From contig JAFGHF010000010.1 of assembly GCA_016939375.1 (NCBI GenBank), forward strand, positions 1-35,721: a stretch of 35,721 nt of DNA, given 5' to 3'. The notes below the pieces were generated by a model that saw nothing but the letters and a program-made list of their open reading frames with translations, had not been told where the DNA came from and did not search any database. Of this stretch, positions 1 to 6,939 are shown piece after piece. Made by a program: the position numbers and the translations under genes. Positions within the stretch are counted from its first letter, which is position 1; each line of letters starts with the position of its first letter. This stretch comes from Candidatus Omnitrophota bacterium (GTDB taxonomy: Bacteria > Omnitrophota > Gorgyraeia > JAFGHF01).

Positions 1-245
1 TCATATACACCAGCAGCTGTGCGGAGAAGCCCTACTCCTGTACCTTTAACAAAACCCCATGTTAAACCAATTAGAGGATTGTCGTTTTTGCTGATTAAAA
101 TCACCTTCTTGGGAATTTCAACAAAACCAGTAAGAGTATTAGCTAGGCCTCTTCCCAGTTTGCGCCATACGTCCGCGAAGCAGGGAGTAATAATTAAATT
201 AGTAATTAGTATGACAGCTACTAGAACGAGTAAGAATTTGCGCAT
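1..245 (-). CDS. TIGR04073-type exosortase-system-associated exported protein (3' end outside window)
   Basis: The reading frame starts at an ATG at 245 and runs off the left edge, so the C-terminus is missing. The first 25 residues are a clear Sec signal peptide (MRKF, a hydrophobic stretch rich in V, L and I, then PCFA before DVW). The mature part has the pattern KLGRGLANTLTGFVEIPKK, then GLTWGFVKGTGVG and RTAAGVYE. I associate this with the short TIGR04073 family found in exosortase-bearing bacteria; the function is unknown. An AAAGGAGGT ribosome-binding site lies 6 bases before the ATG and fixes the start. A promoter lies upstream at 311-339. The family call is from memory of the motif pattern; the signal peptide and start are directly visible. 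Confidence 0.68.
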   Translation of the reverse strand, partial: MRKFLLVLVAVILITNLIITPCFADVWRKLGRGLANTLTGFVEIPKKVILISKNDNPLIGLTWGFVKGTGVGLLRTAAGVY

Positions 246-310
246 CTTTCCACCTCCTTTCCTTCAATAATTTATTTTGAATTCATTCCTAAATAGTTGC
301 TTTGCTTTAT

Positions 311-339
311 CTTTTAACATATACTCCAATTTTTGTCAA
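311..339 (-). promoter_or_regulatory. Sigma-70-type promoter for the TIGR04073-type gene
   Basis: On the minus strand TTGACA (334-339) is followed after exactly 17 bases by TAAAAG (311-316). The -35 is perfect and the -10 matches at 4 of 6 positions. The predicted transcript has a leader of about 60 bases before the ATG at 245. Confidence 0.6.
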
Positions 340-412
340 GAAAAAAATTAATTAGTTATGAACTTACGTGGACTTACTTGAGTTTACTTCTCTCTCGCCT
401 TGAATTCACAGT

Positions 413-841
413 TCATTTTACCAGCCAGATTCCCCCTATAATGAGCAGTGTGCCGATCAGCCGAGGCACGGTAATACTTTCTTTAAGGATAAGCACGCTT
501 AAAAAAGCGGTGACCAAGGGGTAACAGGCGGCTATGGGCACTACTTTTGAAGTCGCCCCAGCTTTTAAGGCTCCAAAATAAGTCCACATGCCCAGAAATC
601 CAGCCATGATCCCGCTTAAGACAAATATGGCTATAGTCCTGGCGTCGACAGTAAAGATTTCCTTTAACTTGCCCATGCACCCCATCGTTATCAACAGCAC
701 CACTGCTACGCCTATGCTCCTTATCGTCAAAGCGACAAGTGGCGAAACATCCCGCAGGCCCAACTTTTCCAGAATCGGTGATGCGCCCCACAATACCGCA
801 GTTAGGATTAACAATATAAATATCAGCATCCGTTTCTCCAT
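413..841 (-). CDS. Single-domain EamA/DMT-type membrane transporter
   Basis: This 142-residue protein has about five hydrophobic membrane segments and the EamA hallmarks: an N-terminal AVLWGASPILEKLGL stretch and a C-terminal VPIAACYPLVTAFLSVLILKE stretch, the latter typical of the last helices of an EamA unit. Usual DMT transporters carry two such units in about 300 residues. This is a one-unit version, which would have to work as a dimer. The substrate cannot be told. It is the last gene of a minus-strand run, 11 bases after the PEGA lipoprotein gene. The ribosome-binding site is weak, so translation may be coupled. Confidence 0.75.
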   Translation of the reverse strand: MEKRMLIFILLILTAVLWGASPILEKLGLRDVSPLVALTIRSIGVAVVLLITMGCMGKLKEIFTVDARTIAIFVLSGIMAGFLGMWTYFGALKAGATSKVVPIAACYPLVTAFLSVLILKESITVPRLIGTLLIIGGIWLVK

Positions 842-852
842 AGTTCTTTTGG

Positions 853-1272
853 CTAATCGAACTTTATCTGTTCTAATTCTACCGGAGGAAGCGACTCTTG
901 AGGTTTGGTGACCGGAGAAATAACCGGCTTTTTACCTTTGCCTTCAGCAAGTTCGTAACTGAAGGAGTGTTCGTCTTTCAGTTCCCAGGGTAACATTACT
1001 TCAGTAAAAAAGGAAAAAGGGAAATATTCATAGAAAGGCCCTTTTAGCGTACACACGGTCCTATAATTTTCATACCCATCTTTTACCAGTTCCAGGTGAT
1101 GGCCGCCGTAATATAAAAATTCGTGTTCACAGGGAGTCTCGCCTACAAGCTTGCGGTCGAAATACACCTGGGCCCCCTGGGGATTGGAGTCTATTGTCAC
1201 TACGCGCCGTACGCAACCCGCAGTTAATACAGCTGTAAAAATAACTGTTGCAAAAATAATTGTTTTTTTCAT
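853..1272 (-). CDS. PEGA-domain lipoprotein
   Basis: The ATG at 1272 is chosen because MKKTIIF begins a signal peptide and an AGAGGG ribosome-binding site precedes it; a start at 1302 would put ten charged residues in front. The 139-residue product has a lipobox ending LTAGC, so it should be lipid-anchored. Residues about 25-70 form a PEGA-like carbohydrate-interaction fold: VTIDSNPQGAQVYFD, then GETPCEHEF, then LVKDGYENY. After this comes an aromatic segment (GPFYEYFPFSFF) and a Pro/Lys-rich tail. PEGA domains are thought to bind surface polysaccharide. It sits between the M29 peptidase and EamA genes in the same orientation. Confidence 0.78.
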   Translation of the reverse strand: MKKTIIFATVIFTAVLTAGCVRRVVTIDSNPQGAQVYFDRKLVGETPCEHEFLYYGGHHLELVKDGYENYRTVCTLKGPFYEYFPFSFFTEVMLPWELKDEHSFSYELAEGKGKKPVISPVTKPQESLPPVELEQIKFD

Positions 1273-1297
1273 CAATCCCTCTTTGCCTTTCCTCTCC

Positions 1298-1314
1298 CCC
1301 ACCCTGGCGGTGGG
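1298..1314 (-). other. Short GC-rich hairpin between the M29 and PEGA genes
   Basis: CCCACC and GGTGGG form a 6-bp stem around a 5-base loop, just after the M29 stop codon. No T-run follows on the minus strand, so it is not a convincing terminator. It could be a processing or stabilising hairpin. Confidence 0.35.
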
Positions 1315-1321
1315 CGGACGG

Positions 1322-2242
1322 TCATATTCTCAGTCTTTTTCCATCAATAAAGATTCGAGGATTAAAAAATACAAAATCCAGGTGGCAGGGGCATGATACT
1401 TTGCCACCAAAAGAAATGTTTGCCCCTATAGCCAGATGGGCGGTGTTTTTTGCCTTTTCGTCTTCCAGTATGTTTCCGGTTACTTTGGCTTTGGGGTTTA
1501 AGCCTATGCCTAATTCGGCAATATTTAAGGCGGGTTTGCCCAAAGGTTTAATCAGTGCCTTTATTTTAGGCAAGGGCATATTTTGGATAAATCCGTTTTT
1601 AATCTTAATTTTGACAGGCCGCTTGACTTTTCCGGCAATGGCGGCGCTTGCGTCTACTACCAAAGTGCCGTTGGTTGTGCCTTCACAAGGGGCAATGCAG
1701 GCTTCGCCCGCGGGCAGGTTTCCAAAAGCACCCGCTTTAACATAAAGCCCGTTGTCGACATAGCCTCTTCTTCCCCGAATGGACAGCTTGAGAGATGTCC
1801 CCTTGTCTGTATATATTTGGACCCCTTTGCCTTTAGTCAGTGCTTTGGCGATTTTGTTGGCTTTGCGGTTCAGCGCGCTATAATCAAGCTTAATCGACCT
1901 TTTAAGGATTTCCTTGGTTATGCCGGGAAGGCTTGCCATCCTGGTCCCATATTTTGCGCAGGCTTCTTTCCGCGCTCGCGTGTGGGAGAGAGACATGTTT
2001 GTAAGCAATATGGCGATATCCGCTTTTTTTAGCGCGCAGGCGATTTCTCCCGGGGGTTCTACGCCGTGCATCTTGCGCGGCGGCATCTGCATCAACACGC
2101 ATTCGGCAGACAGATTCTTTATGACTTCATAAAAATCGCGAGCCAAATCAGATAATTTATCATCGCATACGATCAGTACATGCTCACTTTTTTTAAGCCC
2201 GAAGCACTCTAAGGCTATGGTCTTAATTGTTCCGCTGTCCAT
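1322..2242 (-). CDS. M29-family aminopeptidase (AmpS/aminopeptidase T-like, short form)
   Basis: This 306-residue protein has the C-terminal metal-site pattern of the M29 family (COG2309): PCEGTTNG, IAELGIGLNP, GNILEDEK, TAHLAIGANISFGG and CHLDFVFF. These give the expected Glu, Glu, His and His-x-Asp ligands. The classical enzyme is about 410 residues with a catalytic Tyr seven residues after the first His; here that position is Ile, as I recall for the shorter branch. Peptidase activity is therefore likely but not certain. It is probably cytoplasmic, since no signal peptide is visible. The start overlaps the end of the PilZ gene by 20 bases, and an AGGAAA site lies 10 bases upstream. Confidence 0.78.
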   Translation of the reverse strand: MDSGTIKTIALECFGLKKSEHVLIVCDDKLSDLARDFYEVIKNLSAECVLMQMPPRKMHGVEPPGEIACALKKADIAILLTNMSLSHTRARKEACAKYGTRMASLPGITKEILKRSIKLDYSALNRKANKIAKALTKGKGVQIYTDKGTSLKLSIRGRRGYVDNGLYVKAGAFGNLPAGEACIAPCEGTTNGTLVVDASAAIAGKVKRPVKIKIKNGFIQNMPLPKIKALIKPLGKPALNIAELGIGLNPKAKVTGNILEDEKAKNTAHLAIGANISFGGKVSCPCHLDFVFFNPRIFIDGKRLRI

Positions 2243-2609
2243 ACTTTTGGAATTTCCTGTCTACATATTCAATTATTCTGGTGCGATTTTTTTGTGCTAT
2301 GACCGTAAACTTGATGCTTGCAGAATGCATTTCTCCGCGCGCCGCTTTTTGTATCCAGACCGCATCTCCTATTGCCGGGATGACCTTGGAATCTCCGGGC
2401 AAAAATATCTCCATTTCCACCGTTACGCCAATCCTTATTTTATTTTGTAAGGATATGCGCACACCCGTTCCGCTTATATTAAAAGCAGAGGACTTGCCCT
2501 CTAAGCCCAAGTCGGGTACTTTGTAGTTTACCAGAACCAGTCCGTCGGACCGCGGATGTTTTCTTCTATCCGCTGCGCCAGAACGTTTATATCTTCTTCT
2601 GTCCCGCAT
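2223..2609 (-). CDS. PilZ-domain protein (c-di-GMP receptor), 1 of 3
   Basis: This 128-residue single-domain protein carries both c-di-GMP-binding motifs of PilZ: R-K-H-P-R near residue 17 (RxxxR) and N-I-S-G-T-G near residue 44 ([DN]xSxxG). A beta-barrel follows, ending in a conserved DAVWIQ strand. It should bind c-di-GMP in the cytoplasm and act on an unknown partner. It lies between dtd and the M29 peptidase gene in one transcription unit; the M29 start is inside its last codons. The N-terminus is unusually basic (MRDRRRYKRS). Confidence 0.85.
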   Translation of the reverse strand: MRDRRRYKRSGAADRRKHPRSDGLVLVNYKVPDLGLEGKSSAFNISGTGVRISLQNKIRIGVTVEMEIFLPGDSKVIPAIGDAVWIQKAARGEMHSASIKFTVIAQKNRTRIIEYVDRKFQKYGQRNN

Positions 2610-2623
2610 CTTAGCTATCCCTA

Positions 2624-3061
2624 TTAGGTATCTAATACAAAGGTTACCGGTCCGTCATTTTCAATCTTTACCGTCATGTACGCTTTAAAGATGCCTTGCT
2701 TTACCTGAAGCTGTGCCTGTTTTAAGCACTCGATGAACCTAAGGTATAATTCTTCGGCTAGCGCCGGCTCTGCCGCATCGTCAAAACTGGGGCGGCGACC
2801 GCGCTCCAGATCAGCACAGAGAGTAAACTGCGAGACTACCATTATTTCGGCTTTGGCTTCTTGGGGGCTGAGGTTCATTTTTCTGTTTTGATCGCTGAAA
2901 ATACGCAGCTGGGCAATTTTATTAGCCAGACTTTCGGCTTCTGCAGGAGTATCCCCTTTTATTACCCCCAAAAAGACCAACAGCCCTTTGTTGATTTTCG
3001 CAGTTTCCTTACCGGCAACTATTACTGCAGCGCTATTGACCCGTTGGATTACCGCACGCAT
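2624..3061 (-). CDS. dtd: D-aminoacyl-tRNA deacylase
   Basis: This 145-residue protein matches the usual length of Dtd (about 145) from end to end. It starts MRAVIQRVNSAAV and has the two signature motifs of the active site: SQFTL near residue 77 and NDGPVTF near residue 135 (the GP cis-dipeptide loop). Dtd hydrolyses D-amino acids, and glycine mischarged on tRNA-Ala, from tRNA in the cytoplasm. The gene follows the 121-residue membrane-protein gene after 9 bases and precedes the PilZ gene by 14. Its ribosome-binding site is weak, so translational coupling is likely. Confidence 0.95.
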   Translation of the reverse strand: MRAVIQRVNSAAVIVAGKETAKINKGLLVFLGVIKGDTPAEAESLANKIAQLRIFSDQNRKMNLSPQEAKAEIMVVSQFTLCADLERGRRPSFDDAAEPALAEELYLRFIECLKQAQLQVKQGIFKAYMTVKIENDGPVTFVLDT

Positions 3062-3070
3062 ACGCTTATT

Positions 3071-3436
3071 TTAAATGATGTAAAATAGAGCGATGCCTAA
3101 GATCAGCACAAAGACCGCCCAGCCTTTATAGACTAGATCAGGTGCGGAGAACCACCAGTCGATTACCTCTTTAATCTTTTTATGGGGCACTAAAATGAAC
3201 ATAGCCCCTTTTAAGCAGGCCATGATTCCCAGCGCCAGGATAAACCAGGCCGCTTGTGTGGCCGTAGCCGAGATTATAAAAAGCACCCCGAAGATAAGGG
3301 CGATCAACCCCATGGTCTGGTGTTTTGTGTTTTTGATGAAGTTGGCCAGAGCCAAATTCGTCTTTTTAGTGGCCGAGAGCCAGAAAAGACCCAACACAAT
3401 ATAGCCCAGGCCTATCAAACCTATAAACCAAGCCAT
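3071..3436 (-). CDS. Small four-helix membrane protein, unknown function
   Basis: The 121-residue product has four predicted membrane helices at about 1-22, 42-62, 64-84 and 103-121. Between helices 3 and 4 lies a short amphipathic segment, HKKIKEVIDWWFSAPDLVYK. I do not recognise a family with confidence. A strong AAGGAGGTGAC ribosome-binding site lies just before the ATG. It is first in a unit that continues with dtd, PilZ and the M29 gene. Its upstream region holds the inverted-repeat cluster at 3468-3727. Confidence 0.75.
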   Translation of the reverse strand: MAWFIGLIGLGYIVLGLFWLSATKKTNLALANFIKNTKHQTMGLIALIFGVLFIISATATQAAWFILALGIMACLKGAMFILVPHKKIKEVIDWWFSAPDLVYKGWAVFVLILGIALFYII

Positions 3437-3467
3437 CTGTCACCTCCTTGTATTTTTTAATGAGCGC

Positions 3468-3506
3468 ACAATTTATGCCATTTTTACTCTTGTCTGCATA
3501 AATTGT
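3468..3506. repeat. Perfect 11-bp inverted repeat
   Basis: ACAATTTATGC (3468-3478) and GCATAAATTGT (3496-3506) are perfect inverted copies around a 17-base loop, about 30 bases upstream of the start at 3436. The position suits an operator or a leader hairpin for the membrane-protein/dtd unit. There is no T-run, so it is not an obvious terminator. Confidence 0.7.
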
Positions 3507-3540
3507 TCTGCTTTAGTTATTCTGATTCAGTTTTTGCGCG

Positions 3541-3592
3541 AGATCCTTGACTGCGTTCAGGATCTTCCTAGTCCTTGAGCGAAGCGAAGGAC
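3541..3592. repeat. Two tandem REP-like palindromes
   Basis: The first palindrome, 3541-3565, pairs AGATCCT with AGGATCT around an 11-base loop. The second, 3571-3592, pairs GTCCTT with AAGGAC around GAGCGAAGCG. Both have a CCTTGA left arm and lie 5 bases apart, so they look like two diverged copies of one short palindromic repeat. I recall similar elements scattered in intergenic DNA of many environmental bacteria. No other copy was found in this window. Confidence 0.6.
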
Positions 3593-3598
3593 GAATTA

Positions 3599-3672
3599 AT
3601 CCCGCACCTTTGGGCAACTTTTTCTTTACCCGCTTTTAAGAATAATATCTGGACAACAAAAAGGTGCGGGAT
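3599..3672. repeat. 13-bp inverted repeat with 48-base spacer
   Basis: ATCCCGCACCTTT (3599-3611) and AAAGGTGCGGGAT (3660-3672) are perfect inverted copies. The spacer is pyrimidine-rich and holds no open frame. It could be the ends of a very small non-coding element or a large hairpin in the 3' region of the lemA transcript. Confidence 0.65.
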
Positions 3673-3684
3673 AAGTTTAAACAT

Positions 3685-3727
3685 ATAAGTTATGTCGCTC
3701 AAGGCCAGCCATGCCTCCATAACTTAT
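3685..3727. repeat. 10-bp inverted repeat after lemA
   Basis: ATAAGTTATG (3685-3694) and CATAACTTAT (3718-3727) are perfect inverted copies around a 23-base loop that contains GGCCAGCCATGCC. It begins 9 bases after the lemA stop codon, where a transcription-end hairpin would be expected, but no clear T-run follows. Confidence 0.6.
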
Positions 3728-3735
3728 GTTCTCAC

Positions 3736-4302
3736 TTAAAACTCTACCCGGGGAACTGCTCTAGCGGTTTCTTCTGCCGCAAAATACTCTGCCGGTCTGT
3801 TTATGCCACGTATTGTAGTAAATAAGCTGCCAAATACCGTCCTTCTGTAGGCGTTAAATACGGCTACTGTTTCGTTGTAACGGCGTCTTTCTACGGCAAT
3901 GCGATTTTCCGTTCCTTCCAGCTGGCTCTGTAAAGTCAGGAAGTTTTGATTGGATTTCAACTGAGGGTAGTTTTCTGCAACCAAAAGCAGACGGGAAAGC
4001 ACATTATCCATGCCCGCAGCTGCTTCCATCTTTTTTTCACGGGTCTTTGCCCTTTGCCAGTCGCTGCGCAACTTTGTTACTTCGGTAAAGATTTCTTTTT
4101 CTTGCTGAGCGTATCCTTTTACGGTGCTGACCAAATTAGGGATAAGATCGTTTCTGCGCTGCAGCTGATTCTCGACTTGCGCCCAGGCCTGATTGACATT
4201 TTCATCAAGTACGACCGCTCTATTGAGCCCGCCCACAAACCAACCGCCGGCAGCGATAATTATAAAAACGACTATCAGTAGAACTAACAGACCTTTGTTC
4301 AT
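3736..4302 (-). CDS. lemA: LemA family protein
   Basis: The 188-residue length and sequence fit LemA. One N-terminal membrane anchor (residues about 4-24) is followed by NVNQAWAQVENQLQRRNDLI, the family hallmark, then long amphipathic helices with LIPNLVSTVKGYA and ENYPQLKSNQNFLTLQ. LemA proteins are anchored in the membrane; their role is poorly known. They are commonly encoded beside TPM-domain proteins, as here. AAAGGAGGTTTAA directly before the ATG is a strong ribosome-binding site. It is the last gene of a tightly packed unit that runs from about 8030. Confidence 0.94.
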   Translation of the reverse strand: MNKGLLVLLIVVFIIIAAGGWFVGGLNRAVVLDENVNQAWAQVENQLQRRNDLIPNLVSTVKGYAQQEKEIFTEVTKLRSDWQRAKTREKKMEAAAGMDNVLSRLLLVAENYPQLKSNQNFLTLQSQLEGTENRIAVERRRYNETVAVFNAYRRTVFGSLFTTIRGINRPAEYFAAEETARAVPRVEF

Positions 4303-4316
4303 TTAAACCTCCTTTT

Positions 4317-5099
4317 CTACCAACTTCCTCCGGCACCACCGCCGCCGGTAAAACCACCGCCAAAACCACCAAAGCCACCGCCAAAACCACCGGAGGTGCC
4401 GCTTAGACCTCCTCCGTACCAGTAGCCTCCCCTTCTTCTTCCCCTACCGAAGAGCAGGAACCCAAATAGACCCATGCGAAAACCAAAAAAGAGTATAAAG
4501 AATATGAGCGTAAAGAGGCCTTCTAAAAATTGAGCCAGCGAAGAGCCTTGCACAGGTTCTACATATTGTTTGGTTAGGGCCGGCAATTGGTCTATGCTTA
4601 CATTATATTCTCTAGCCGCTAAATCTACAAGAGCAATTGTGCCTGCCAGTATTCCTTTTGAATACTCCCCCTTTTTAAAATAAGGCACTATGATATCGCG
4701 ATAGACCTTACTTGCTTGAGCATCGGGGATAGCCCCCTCTAGGCCATATCCGGTAGTTATCCAGACCTTTTTGTCTTCTATGGCCACTAGAAGCAAGACA
4801 CCGTTGTCTTTACCGGCTTTACCTATTTTCCACCTTTCCCATAGCCTGACGGAGTAATCTTGGATGTCATAAGGCTTAGTAGTTTTCAGTGTAACCACTA
4901 CTACTTCGGCCGTGGTCTTTTGTTCTAAACCCATGACAAGCGAATTGATGCTCTGATAATCATTTGCATCGATCAGATTGGCAAAATCGTTTATATAACC
5001 CCGCGGCGAAGGGAAACCCGTTTCTTCGGCATCTAGAGAGCCGAGGCAGCAGAGAATTATCAGGGATAATATAGCTAATATCTTACTCGTAGATCTCAT
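4317..5099 (-). CDS. TPM-domain (YgcG-type) membrane protein
   Basis: The 260-residue protein has a signal peptide (1-24), a TPM domain at about 35-165, one membrane helix at about 195-218, and a Gly-rich C-terminal tail (repeats of GGGFGGF). Diagnostic motifs are YINDFANLI, the strand AEVVVVTLK, WKIGKAGKDNGVLLL and GYGLEGAIPDA. TPM domains were described as an acid-phosphatase-like fold and are linked to membrane protein quality control or photosystem repair in other organisms. The domain should face the periplasm here. The ATG overlaps the stop of the upstream gene by 4 bases (ATGA), so translation is coupled. LemA follows 14 bases later. Confidence 0.92.
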   Translation of the reverse strand: MRSTSKILAILSLIILCCLGSLDAEETGFPSPRGYINDFANLIDANDYQSINSLVMGLEQKTTAEVVVVTLKTTKPYDIQDYSVRLWERWKIGKAGKDNGVLLLVAIEDKKVWITTGYGLEGAIPDAQASKVYRDIIVPYFKKGEYSKGILAGTIALVDLAAREYNVSIDQLPALTKQYVEPVQGSSLAQFLEGLFTLIFFILFFGFRMGLFGFLLFGRGRRRGGYWYGGGLSGTSGGFGGGFGGFGGGFTGGGGAGGSW

Positions 5100-5839
5100 A
5101 ACTGATCAGTAGCGATAGCCAATTTTTGTATTTGAGCGATATATCTTTCAAAAAAGACCTCTACCTCTTGAGCGCCGATCTTTTCATCATTTGCCGTATC
5201 TTTTAAGATCGCCAGAAAGACATCTTTATCCAAAGCGAATTCAGCGCTCAGCTGAGCGTAGACCTCTTCTTTCTTCAGCGCCGGGGTCTTCCCTTTTAGC
5301 CTGATTAAATTACGAAAGACCGGCGTTAGCGTTGATAGAGATTCTTTAAGCAAGGCTTCGATGCCTTTTCTCTTCAATCCGATTTCTAAATAGGCTTGCC
5401 TTATTCTTATCAATTTGCCTTTGATCTGTTCTTCGCAAAAGAGCCTGATGTGCTCGGGGTTTATCTCAAGAGAATCCAGCATGTCCTGCCCGTAAAGCAG
5501 TAAGTGGTTTTCTTTCATCTCCAAAAATTCAATGGGAAAGACATCGGTCGATGTCTGAATATGGGTTGAGGTGAGCAAAAGAGGGGCTGCGATTTTCTTG
5601 GTGATCCCTTTGGAGGATAACTTGAGGATTTTTTGTAAGTCTTTAAATTCCAGATTGTTCAATATTACCAAGAAGGTAATATTTGATATGCCCGGAATAT
5701 AGTCTTCTCCAGCTGCTGCACCGGTTAGGATAATAGAGACTATGTTGTCTTGATAGATCTTTACCAATTCGCTGGCATAAGGTTCGATCAGTTTAGCTGC
5801 CTGGGGATTGATTTTTTCTAGATTGATTATACCGCTCAT
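5096..5839 (-). CDS. Degenerate nucleotidyltransferase-like protein in the TPM/LemA unit
   Basis: This 247-residue soluble protein is not firmly recognised. Residues about 20-65 look like the start of a minimal nucleotidyltransferase fold: helix, then IVSIILTGAAAGEDYIPGIS, then the strand NITFLVILNN. The usual G-S-x10-D-x-D metal site is degraded: the Gly is kept and no D-x-D pair is visible. An all-alpha region follows from about residue 130. It may be a non-catalytic scaffold. It overlaps both neighbours by 4 bases (ATGA type), strongly suggesting co-translation with the TPM protein. An AAGGAG site precedes the ATG. Confidence 0.62.
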   Translation of the reverse strand: MSGIINLEKINPQAAKLIEPYASELVKIYQDNIVSIILTGAAAGEDYIPGISNITFLVILNNLEFKDLQKILKLSSKGITKKIAAPLLLTSTHIQTSTDVFPIEFLEMKENHLLLYGQDMLDSLEINPEHIRLFCEEQIKGKLIRIRQAYLEIGLKRKGIEALLKESLSTLTPVFRNLIRLKGKTPALKKEEVYAQLSAEFALDKDVFLAILKDTANDEKIGAQEVEVFFERYIAQIQKLAIATDQL

Positions 5840-6294
5840 GTTTTACTCCTTGATTTTGTACGTACGAAACTTGCAGTGCGAAAGCCATTTTTTATACGTG
5901 AGGTAATAAAATAGGCCCAAGGACTTATCGCGTTAGCTGTGCCGTCCATTATCAGGTGCCCTGAATAACCCAGGGCTATGGCCAAAAAGTATATATTTTT
6001 GCTGAAAAAATAACCTACCCAGAGCAGGATTGCGATTTCGGCCGTATGTAAAAAAAAGAATATTCTTTTTACCCCTCCTTCTTCTTCTCTGTTTGCCATT
6101 TTTGCGCAGGCAGCGTAAATGCTCTTAAAGCGAAAGTCACCAAAACCATAATACATTGTGTATTCGACAAGATGGTCGATATCGATCAGGAAGCCGGAGA
6201 AAAAGCAGAGCATTCCCGCCAGCGTTGATTGTGTCACAACTGCTACAGCTATTCCCAGCGGGGCGGATACCGCAATATGTTTTATGGGAGACAT
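5836..6294 (-). CDS. YdjM/DUF457-like membrane metal-dependent hydrolase candidate
   Basis: The 152-residue protein has three to four membrane helices and conserved polar residues typical of the LexA-regulated YdjM/DUF457 class: D-I-D-H near residue 38, H-T-A-E near residue 84 and G-H-L-I-M-D near residue 112. These Asp and His residues at helix ends may bind a metal. The C-terminus is basic. The start lies inside the last codons of the YkgJ gene (13-base overlap) without a good ribosome-binding site, so it is probably coupled. An alternative is a membrane protein of unrelated function. Confidence 0.55.
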   Translation of the reverse strand: MSPIKHIAVSAPLGIAVAVVTQSTLAGMLCFFSGFLIDIDHLVEYTMYYGFGDFRFKSIYAACAKMANREEEGGVKRIFFFLHTAEIAILLWVGYFFSKNIYFLAIALGYSGHLIMDGTANAISPWAYFITSRIKNGFRTASFVRTKSRSKT

Positions 6295-6665
6295 GTTTTT
6301 TGTTTAGCTTTCTTTTTTCTTTTGTTTTTGACCATTTCCCTATACATATAGCATATCTCGTCTACATCCGGAGCTAATTTTCCGTCCTCCAAGGGGAATT
6401 CCTTGCAATAGGTGGGTTTCAATTCGTAATCGACCTTGTGTATTGAGCAAAGTCCCTCGCTAGTGAGAAAGGTGCAGGGTTCATCATCTTCGTAGCTGGT
6501 GGCGACTTTATATCCGGATGGAAATTGACGGTCTTTTCTTAAATGATGAAAACTCCCCTTTAGTCTAAGGGCTAATATCTTTTTGGCTTCCTCCAGGTCT
6601 ACCCACGCTCCAGTTTGACAACAACTGTCCTTTTTAGGGCACTTTTCACAATTGATATCTATCAT
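6282..6665 (-). CDS. YkgJ-family cysteine-cluster protein
   Basis: This 127-residue protein has eight cysteines in the YkgJ (zinc- or iron-chelating domain) layout: C6-x2-C9, C15-C16, C64, C73, C87 and C105. The family context is DDEPCTFLTSEGLCSIH and KPTYCKEFPL. It probably binds zinc or an iron-sulfur cluster; no precise reaction is established. The C-terminus is Lys-rich. AAGGAAAA before the ATG is a fair ribosome-binding site. The next gene starts inside its 3' end. Confidence 0.85.
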   Translation of the reverse strand: MIDINCEKCPKKDSCCQTGAWVDLEEAKKILALRLKGSFHHLRKDRQFPSGYKVATSYEDDEPCTFLTSEGLCSIHKVDYELKPTYCKEFPLEDGKLAPDVDEICYMYREMVKNKRKKKAKQKTCLP

Positions 6666-6687
6666 TTGTTTTTCCTTTGTTTTTTAA

Positions 6688-6828
6688 TCAGTCGATACTA
6701 TAAGATTCAAAATCGATTGCGGAAAAAGACCAGTCCGCGAGAGCAAGTCCGGTGCATCTAAGATACAATGCCACTAAGACTACAACTATTGCTATGGCCA
6801 CAACCCAACTAATGATTAATCTTTTCAT
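6688..6828 (-). CDS. Small single-pass membrane protein (46 residues)
   Basis: An ATG at 6828, preceded by AGGAAAGG at good distance, opens a 46-codon frame ending in TGA at 6688. The product has a basic start (MKRLI), one membrane helix (residues about 4-23: SWVVAIAIVVVLVALYL) and a 23-residue acidic tail ending DFESYSID. Spacing to its neighbours (22 bases to YkgJ) fits the operon. No family is recognised. Confidence 0.6.
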   Translation of the reverse strand: MKRLIISWVVAIAIVVVLVALYLRCTGLALADWSFSAIDFESYSID

Positions 6829-6931
6829 GTTTGCCTTTCCTGCTTGTTAGCCTGTCGTTATGTATTTGCTTTCTTTCCCTAAGCAATCGGGAGATATTTT
6901 TTTGTCTTCTGGTGATTTTTTCTCGGCCCAT
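6809..6931 (-). CDS. Possible 40-residue basic protein
   Basis: An ATG at 6931 opens a 40-codon frame overlapping the small membrane-protein gene by 20 bases. The product is very basic (MGREKITRRQK at the start) with no hydrophobic segment. The only Shine-Dalgarno-like sequence, AGGAGGGG, is 17 bases away, which is too far. The overlap is its main support; it may be chance. Confidence 0.2.
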   Translation of the reverse strand: MGREKITRRQKNISRLLRERKQIHNDRLTSRKGKHEKINH

Positions 6932-6939
6932 GATCAGAT

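Noticed and set aside
1583..2032. Open frame of 149 codons on the plus strand
   Set aside because: Opposite strand of the M29 peptidase gene, which has clear family motifs; no supporting signals.
6400..6420. Extra copy of the ECF-type -35 box (AATTCCTTGCAA on the plus strand)
   Set aside because: One base is inserted, it lies inside the YkgJ coding region and there is no GACAC box at the right distance.
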